Source: Oscillospiraceae bacterium (GTDB lineage Bacteria; Bacillota; Clostridia; Oscillospirales; Ruminococcaceae). From it: a stretch of DNA of 9,086 nt. The notes under the pieces were generated by a model, which worked only from the letters and a program-made list of their open reading frames with translations, was not told the origin of the DNA and ran no database searches. Position 1 is the stretch's first letter; each line of letters starts with the position of its first letter. Shown in pieces: positions 4,210-9,086 of this stretch. The stretch spans positions 9,603 to 18,688 of the forward strand of contig DMMB01000054.1 of assembly GCA_003453215.1 (NCBI GenBank). The letters are read 5' to 3'. Both the position numbers and the translations under genes were made by a program.

Positions 4210-6801
4210 TTATTCCTCTTCGTTTGTATTTTCAGTTTCTTCCGCCGCTTCCATCTCCTCGCCCTCGGCAGGCTCGGTTTCGGTCTCGTCGGCGCCTTCC
4301 TCGCGGGGTGCGCGGGCCAGCGCCACTACGCGGCTGCCCTCTTCCAGTCTCATAGCATGAACGCCGCCGCCGTAACGGCTCCGGATTGCAATCTGGTTGC
4401 AGGGAATGCGGATAATGATGCCGTCATCAGCAATGAGAATGACATCGTCCTCTTCGCCCACTACGCGCACGCCTGCCACCAGGGTGCCCTTCCCCTCGCA
4501 GTCGTAGTTGCGCACACCGCGTCCACCGCGGTTCTGGGTACGGTATTCACCCAGTTCGGTGCGCCGGCCCTGGCCGTTTTCGGTCACCGTCAGCAGGTAG
4601 CCGCCCTCCTCGCAGGTGGCCATGGCAATTACTTCATCGCCCTCATCCAGCCGGATGGCACGCACGCCGGTGGCGGTACGGCCCATCGGGCGCACGTCGC
4701 TTTCCGCAAAGCGGATCGCCACACCCTGCCGGGTGGCAATAATCAGGTCGTCTTCGCCGGTGGTGTTGCGCACCCAGGCCAGCTCGTCGCCCTCTTCCAG
4801 GTTAATGGCAATAATGCCGCCCTTTCTTACATTGCGGTAGGCAGAAAGCGCGGTGCGCTTAATGGTACCATTGCGGGTGACCATAACAAGGTAGCTGTCA
4901 TTTTCCACCTCGTCCACTCTTATCATGGCGCTGATCTTTTCATCCTTTTCGATAGGCAGCAGATTTACCACATGGCTGCCGCGCGCAGCCCGGCCGGTTT
5001 CGGGGATCTCATACCCCTTCATGCGGTACATCTTGCCGCGGTTGGTGAAGAACAGCACATAATCGTGGGTGGAGGTAATGAACATATCCTCCACAAAGTC
5101 CTCATCCTTGCGGGCCACGCCACTGATTCCGCGGCCGCCGCGGCGCTGGGTGCGGTACACCTCCATCGGCTGGCGTTTAATATAGCCGCCGTGGGTCAGG
5201 GTGATGACCGACTGCTGCTCGGGGATCAGGTCTTCAATATCCACTTCGCCGCTCACCGTCTCAATGGCCGTACGGCGGTCATCGCCGAATTTATCCCGGA
5301 TCGCGGTCAGCTCGGTGCGGATAATATCGTAAATCATCGAGGGTGTACGCAGAATTTCCTCCAGGTTTTTCACCTTTTCCAGAATACCGGCCAATTCATC
5401 CTCAATTTTAATGCGCTCCATGCCGGAAAGCTGTCCCAAACGCATGGCCACAATGGCGGCGGCCTGCAGATCGGTCACGCCAAAGCGTTCCATCAGGTTC
5501 AGCTTGGAATCGTTCTGATCTTTACTGTGTCGGATGATGTAGATGACTTCATCGGTCTTATCCACCACCAGCTTCAGGCCCTCCAGGATGTGCTCGCGTT
5601 CCTGGGCTTTTTTCAGGTCATAGGCGGTGCGGCGGGTAATCACTTCAAACTGGAATTTGAGGTACTGCTCCAGCATCTCCTTCAGCGTCATTACCTTGGG
5701 CACGCCGTTTTCCAGCGCCAGCATGATGACACCGATGGAATCCTGCAGCTGGGTAAAGCTGTACAGCTGGTTCAGCACCACCTGGGCATTGGCGCCCATC
5801 TTCAGGTCAATGACAATGCGCATCCCCTCGCGGTCGCTTTCATCATTGATGTAGCTGATGCCATCGATGCGCTTATCCTTGACCAGCTGGGCAATGCTCT
5901 CAATCAGGCGGGTTTTGTTCACCATGTAGGGGATTTCCCGCACGATGATCCGTTCCCGGCCGTTCTTCATTTCCTCTATTTCGGTCTTGCTGCGCAGGAT
6001 AATTTTTCCGCGGCCGGTGGCATAGGCCGCCCGGATGCCGCTGCGGCCCATAATGATGCCGCCGGTGGGGAAATCCGGCCCCTGAATGTACTGCATCAGC
6101 TCATTCAGTTCCGCTTCGGGGTGGTCAATGAGGTAGCACACTGCGTCGCTCACTTCCCGCAGGTTGTGGGGCGGAATATTGGTGGCCATACCCACCGCGA
6201 TGCCCACCGAACCGTTGCACAGCAGGTTGGGGAAGCGGCTGGGCAGTACAACCGGTTCCTTGCGCTGGTCATCAAAGTTCGGGTTCCAGTCTACGGTGTC
6301 CTTATCAATATCCGAAAGCATATACAGGGCAATTTTGCTCAGTCTGGCTTCGGTATAACGGTAGGCGGCAGGGGGGTCGCCATCAATGGTACCAAAGTTG
6401 CCATGGCCGTCGATCAGGGGATAGCGCAGCGAAAAGGTCTGCGCCAGGCGCACCATGGCGTCGTAAACGGAAGCATCGCCATGCGGGTGGTACCGGCCCA
6501 GCACGTCACCCACGATGGTTGCGCTCTTGCGGTGGGGCTTATCGGGGGTCAGGCCGTCCTCATCGGCGGCAAATAGAATACGGCGGTGAACCGGCTTCAA
6601 ACCGTCCCGCACATCAGGCAGGGCGCGATCCACAATGACCGACATGGAATATTCCAGAAAGCTCTTGCGCATTTCATGGTCCAGTTCCACCTGGATGATC
6701 CGGCCCTCATTGTGCAGGCTGTTTTCGGCCGTTACTTCATCTACTACTTCGTTTATGGCATCAAAATCGCCCATATTGTTGGGAGTTTTCTCTTTGCTCA
6801 T
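4210..6801 (-). CDS. gyrA: DNA gyrase subunit A
   Basis: The 863-residue breakage-and-rejoining subunit of DNA gyrase (A2B2), which introduces negative supercoils using ATP. Domain order: winged-helix/tower catalytic core (about 30-510) and six-bladed C-terminal DNA-wrapping domain (about 520-830). Catalytic Tyr149, preceded by Arg148, lies in AAYRYTEARL. The quinolone region is YHPHGDASVYDAMVRLAQ (104-121). The GyrA box QRRGGRG (552-558) distinguishes it from ParC; a degenerate box QNRGGRG is at 756-762. The C-terminal tail (834-863) is very acidic, with 15 Glu and 1 Asp in 30 residues. The position matching E. coli Ser83 is Ala110, while Asp114 (E. coli Asp87) is kept. ATG 6801 is preferred because AAGGAG (6810-6815) is 8 bases upstream; an ATG at 6825, overlapping the gyrB stop, would add 8 residues. 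It lies 23 bases after gyrB and is followed directly by a terminator. Confidence 0.98.
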   Translation of the reverse strand: MSKEKTPNNMGDFDAINEVVDEVTAENSLHNEGRIIQVELDHEMRKSFLEYSMSVIVDRALPDVRDGLKPVHRRILFAADEDGLTPDKPHRKSATIVGDVLGRYHPHGDASVYDAMVRLAQTFSLRYPLIDGHGNFGTIDGDPPAAYRYTEARLSKIALYMLSDIDKDTVDWNPNFDDQRKEPVVLPSRFPNLLCNGSVGIAVGMATNIPPHNLREVSDAVCYLIDHPEAELNELMQYIQGPDFPTGGIIMGRSGIRAAYATGRGKIILRSKTEIEEMKNGRERIIVREIPYMVNKTRLIESIAQLVKDKRIDGISYINDESDREGMRIVIDLKMGANAQVVLNQLYSFTQLQDSIGVIMLALENGVPKVMTLKEMLEQYLKFQFEVITRRTAYDLKKAQEREHILEGLKLVVDKTDEVIYIIRHSKDQNDSKLNLMERFGVTDLQAAAIVAMRLGQLSGMERIKIEDELAGILEKVKNLEEILRTPSMIYDIIRTELTAIRDKFGDDRRTAIETVSGEVDIEDLIPEQQSVITLTHGGYIKRQPMEVYRTQRRGGRGISGVARKDEDFVEDMFITSTHDYVLFFTNRGKMYRMKGYEIPETGRAARGSHVVNLLPIEKDEKISAMIRVDEVENDSYLVMVTRNGTIKRTALSAYRNVRKGGIIAINLEEGDELAWVRNTTGEDDLIIATRQGVAIRFAESDVRPMGRTATGVRAIRLDEGDEVIAMATCEEGGYLLTVTENGQGRRTELGEYRTQNRGGRGVRNYDCEGKGTLVAGVRVVGEEDDVILIADDGIIIRIPCNQIAIRSRYGGGVHAMRLEEGSRVVALARAPREEGADETETEPAEGEEMEAAEETENTNEEE

Positions 6802-6809
6802 GTTTTCGG

Positions 6810-6815
6810 CTCCTT
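6810..6815 (-). promoter_or_regulatory. gyrA ribosome binding site (decides start)
   Basis: AAGGAG in the 23-base gyrB-gyrA gap, 8 bases before the ATG at 6801. It lies downstream of the alternative start codons at 6825 (ATG) and 6828 (TTG), which argues for the shorter protein. Confidence 0.85.
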
Positions 6816-6824
6816 TCTTCGTCA

Positions 6825-8762
6825 TCAAACATCCAGGTTGGTGACATACTGGGCGTTCTGCTCTATAAATTCCCGTCTGGGCTGTACTTTATCGCCCATC
6901 AGGATGGTAAAGGTCTCATCGGCCCGCATGGCGTCCTCCATATTTACCCGTAGCATGACGCGGCGGGCAGGGTCCATGGTGGTTTCCCACAGCTGCGCCG
7001 GGTCCATTTCACCCAGGCCCTTGTACCGCTGAATATCCACCTTGCCGGTGCCATCGGGGTTCAGCTCGGCAATGCAGGCATCCCGCTCGGCCTCGGTGTA
7101 GGCATAGTGGAACTGCTTGCCGCGGCTGACCTTGTAAAGCGGCGGCTGCGCGATATACACATGGCCCAGTTCGATGAGCGGGCGCATATGGCGGAAGAAG
7201 AAAGTGAGCAGCAGCGTGCGGATATGGCTGCCGTCCACATCGGCATCGGCCATAATGATAATCTTATTGTAACGGATCTTAGAAGCGTCAAAGTCCTCGC
7301 CGATGCCGCAGCCCACCGCGGCAATGATGGGCAGCAGCTTTTCGTTGCTGTATACCTTATCCAGCCGGGCTTTTTCCACGTTCAGCATCTTGCCCCACAG
7401 CGAAAGAATGGCCTGGAAGCGGCGGTCGCGGCCATCGCTGGCGGAGCCGCCGGCCGAATCGCCCTCGACGATGAAAAGCTCGGTGCGTTCATTGTTCCGT
7501 TCACTGCAGTCTTTCAGCTTGCTGGGCAGGCCCACACCCTCCAGCGGGGATTTCCTCCGGGTGGCCTCTCTCGCTTTGCGGGCGGCTTCAGCCGCGCGGC
7601 TGGCGGTAATAGCCTTTTCGATGATGGTGCGGGCCACCTGCGGATTTTCCTCAAAGTAGGTGGTCAGCTTATCGGTAACAATGGCGGAAACCACCTGCCG
7701 CATTTCGGTGTTGCCCAGCTTGCCCTTGGTCTGGCCCTCAAACTGCGGTTCCCGCAGCTTCACGCTGATGATAGCGGTCAGACCCTCGCGGCAGTCCTCG
7801 CCGGAAAGGTTCTTGTCGCTGTCTTTCAGCAGATTATTTTTGCGGGCATAGGCATTCAGCACCCTTGTCAGCGCTTGTTTAAAGCCGTCCTCGTGGGTGC
7901 CGCCCTCGCCGGTATTGATGTTATTGGCAAAGGAAAGCAGCAGCTCATTGTAGCTGTCATTGTACTGCATGGCCACTTCCGCCACGTTATCGCCGCTGTC
8001 GCCCTTCATGTAGATGACATCTTCGTGCAGGGCTTCCAGGCCGCGCCGCTGGTGGATAAATTCCACAAAGGAGCGGATACCGCCCTCGTAACACATGGAA
8101 TCGCTGGGACCATCGGGGGTACGCCGGTCGGTAATGGTCATGCGCACCCCGGCATTCAGGAATGCCTGCTCCCGCAGACGGGTGTGCAGTGTCTCGTAAT
8201 CGTACACCAGCTCTTCAAAAATTTCGCCATCGGGCTTAAAGGTAACGCGGGTGCCGGTTTCCTCGGTATCGCCGATGATCTGAAGATCGCCCTGGGCCAC
8301 GCCGCGGGCAAATTTCTGCTGGTAGATGTGCTCGCCGTTTTTTACCTCCACAATGAGCCACTCCGAAAGGGCATTAACAACCGAAGCTCCCACGCCATGC
8401 AGACCGCCGGATACTTTGTAGCCCTCACCGCCGAATTTGCCGCCGGCGTGCAGAATGGTATATACCACCGTTACAGCCGGAATACCCATTTTGGGGTGAA
8501 TACCCACCGGGATCCCGCGGCCGTTATCGGTCACGCGGATGACGTCTCCCTCCAGGATTTCGGTTTCGATGTGGGTGCAGTAGCCCGCCAGCGCTTCGTC
8601 TATGGCGTTATCTACAATTTCGTACACCAGGTGGTGCAGACCGCGCGGCCCGGTGGAACCGATGTACATACCGGGGCGCTTGCGGACTGCTTCCAGTCCC
8701 TCCAGCACCTGGATTTGTGTTTCGTCATAGTGGCTTTGTTTTACCTGTTCGATGTTGCTCAT
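6825..8762 (-). CDS. gyrB: DNA gyrase subunit B
   Basis: The 645-residue ATPase/TOPRIM subunit of DNA gyrase; it lacks the large insert of the ~800-residue proteobacterial form. GHKL ATPase: EIVDNAIDEALAG (48-60; Glu48 catalytic base and Asn52 by homology), Asp79 in VTDNGRGIP (adenine contact), GGLHGVG (119-125), and QTKGKLG (344-350) supplying the ATP-phosphate lysine. TOPRIM: EGDSAGGSA (433-441), DADVDGSH (506-513), which hold the Mg-binding acids. C-terminal PPLYK (540-544) and RYKGLGEM (579-586) are canonical. In the segment that reads PLKGK/PLRGK in most gyrases, this protein has SLWGK (454-458), so Trp456 replaces the residue matching E. coli Lys447. The start ATG 8762 follows AGGAG (8768-8772) by 5 bases; the frame is open to 8804 but has no comparable signal there. 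It is co-transcribed with gyrA. ParE is unlikely given the paired full-length GyrA with a GyrA box. Confidence 0.98.
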   Translation of the reverse strand: MSNIEQVKQSHYDETQIQVLEGLEAVRKRPGMYIGSTGPRGLHHLVYEIVDNAIDEALAGYCTHIETEILEGDVIRVTDNGRGIPVGIHPKMGIPAVTVVYTILHAGGKFGGEGYKVSGGLHGVGASVVNALSEWLIVEVKNGEHIYQQKFARGVAQGDLQIIGDTEETGTRVTFKPDGEIFEELVYDYETLHTRLREQAFLNAGVRMTITDRRTPDGPSDSMCYEGGIRSFVEFIHQRRGLEALHEDVIYMKGDSGDNVAEVAMQYNDSYNELLLSFANNINTGEGGTHEDGFKQALTRVLNAYARKNNLLKDSDKNLSGEDCREGLTAIISVKLREPQFEGQTKGKLGNTEMRQVVSAIVTDKLTTYFEENPQVARTIIEKAITASRAAEAARKAREATRRKSPLEGVGLPSKLKDCSERNNERTELFIVEGDSAGGSASDGRDRRFQAILSLWGKMLNVEKARLDKVYSNEKLLPIIAAVGCGIGEDFDASKIRYNKIIIMADADVDGSHIRTLLLTFFFRHMRPLIELGHVYIAQPPLYKVSRGKQFHYAYTEAERDACIAELNPDGTGKVDIQRYKGLGEMDPAQLWETTMDPARRVMLRVNMEDAMRADETFTILMGDKVQPRREFIEQNAQYVTNLDV

Positions 8763-8895
8763 AGTTTCTCCTATTCTCAAAATCGCTTGGATCGAATTAG
8801 ACAAAGTTTACTGGCTCCCCAGCATAGGGAACGCTTGTTATCATAAGGCCGGTGAACAGCCGGAATGATGGTAATTCTCTTTTTTCGCCTGCGGC
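8763..8895 (-). promoter_or_regulatory. gyrB leader with imperfect inverted repeat
   Basis: No gene is visible here. AGGAG at 8768-8772 serves gyrB. An imperfect inverted repeat at 8840-8869 (ATCAT ... CCGG TGAACAG CCGG ... ATGAT on the plus strand) could be an operator or RNA hairpin. A TATGAT that could act as a -10 box lies at 8840-8845 on the minus strand, but there is no acceptable -35 at the right spacing, so the promoter assignment is weak. Confidence 0.35.
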
Positions 8896-9086
8896 GGGTC
8901 GCGCGCCCGCGCCCCAGCCCCCGCGACCCATTTATGGCTTAGTTCTATTTCGCCTAAAGGCGGGGTAAAGCCCTATAAATGGTTATGGTAGGTACGCCTG
9001 CCCGGCGAGGGCCTACTTTTACTTGTGTAAAAGTAGGCAAAACACACTTGGGGCTGCGCCCCAAGACCCCACGCACCGGAACGCCC
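8896..9086 (+). repeat. Mosaic multi-hairpin repeat, copy B (runs off the window)
   Basis: Ordered modules: GGGTCGCG (8896-8903) pairing perfectly with CGCGACCC (8922-8929) around a segment containing CGCGCCCCAGCCCCCGCGA (8908-8926); TATGGCTTAGTT (8933-8944); hairpin 1 CGCC-TAAA-GGCG (8951-8962); a weak hairpin 2 (AGCCCTATAAATGGTT); linker GTACGCCTGCCCGGCGAG (8992-9009); hairpin 3 GCCTACTTTTAC-TTGT-GTAAAAGTAGGC (9011-9038, 12 perfect pairs); a CAAAACAC spacer; hairpin 4 CTTGGGGC-TGC-GCCCCAAG (9047-9065); and ACGCACCGGAACGCCC (9071-9086), identical to 3478-3493 in copy C. The element is cut by the window end. Confidence 0.85.

Noticed and set aside
4156..6576. An 806-residue open frame on the plus strand opposite gyrA.
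   Set aside because: It mirrors gyrA codon by codon, has no family features or ribosome binding site, and long antisense frames are expected opposite GC-rich conserved genes.
4210..8762. Topoisomerase IV (parE/parC) instead of gyrase.
   Set aside because: The A subunit has a canonical GyrA box (QRRGGRG) and a full wrapping domain, which define gyrase.
8763..8804. Upstream start for GyrB at 8804.
   Set aside because: The added 14 residues are not typical of GyrB, and AGGAG lies just before the ATG at 8762.
7107..8846. A 579-residue open frame on the plus strand opposite gyrB.
   Set aside because: Same reason: it is the complement of a conserved GC-biased gene, with shadow-like composition (rich in His, Ala, Gly, Gln) and no start signal.

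Overview
The window looks like a chromosomal piece of a GC-rich anaerobic member of the Clostridia, most likely a gut Oscillospiraceae/Ruminococcaceae relative. This is inference. It rests on the short (645-residue) Gram-positive-type GyrB, strong AGGAG-type ribosome binding sites, a lipoprotein peptide-binding protein, a DUF3784-like membrane protein, and long GC-rich palindromic intergenic repeats. No species can be named from the sequence alone. All seven genes I accept lie on the minus strand.

Right half (about 4146-8762): gyrB and gyrA form a two-gene operon, 23 bases apart, which ends in a strong intrinsic terminator. They encode the two subunits of DNA gyrase. Both carry their catalytic motifs, but each differs from E. 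coli at one position known to affect quinolone action. The 281+ bases upstream of gyrB hold no recF or dnaN gene; they hold a leader with an inverted repeat and then a palindromic repeat that runs off the window.

Middle (3312-4145): about 830 bases without a credible gene, densely filled with hairpins. Three copies of a mosaic, multi-hairpin repeat lie here: one on the plus strand, two joined on the minus strand. A fourth copy lies upstream of gyrB and a fragment lies at the left edge. Two C-rich/G-rich REP-like hairpins facing each other lie between them. This repeat family is the most interesting thing in the window.

Left half (90-3311): a compact five-gene cluster on the minus strand, with gaps or overlaps of 13, -23, -4 and 5 bases. 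The order is an oligopeptide-type solute-binding lipoprotein, a three-helix DUF3784-like membrane protein, a RimI-like GNAT acetyltransferase, an 83-residue membrane protein, and a flavodoxin-fold FMN reductase-like protein with a CxxCxxC motif. The spacing indicates co-transcription and partly coupled translation. The shared function is unknown, and no permease or ATPase for the binding protein is present in the window.
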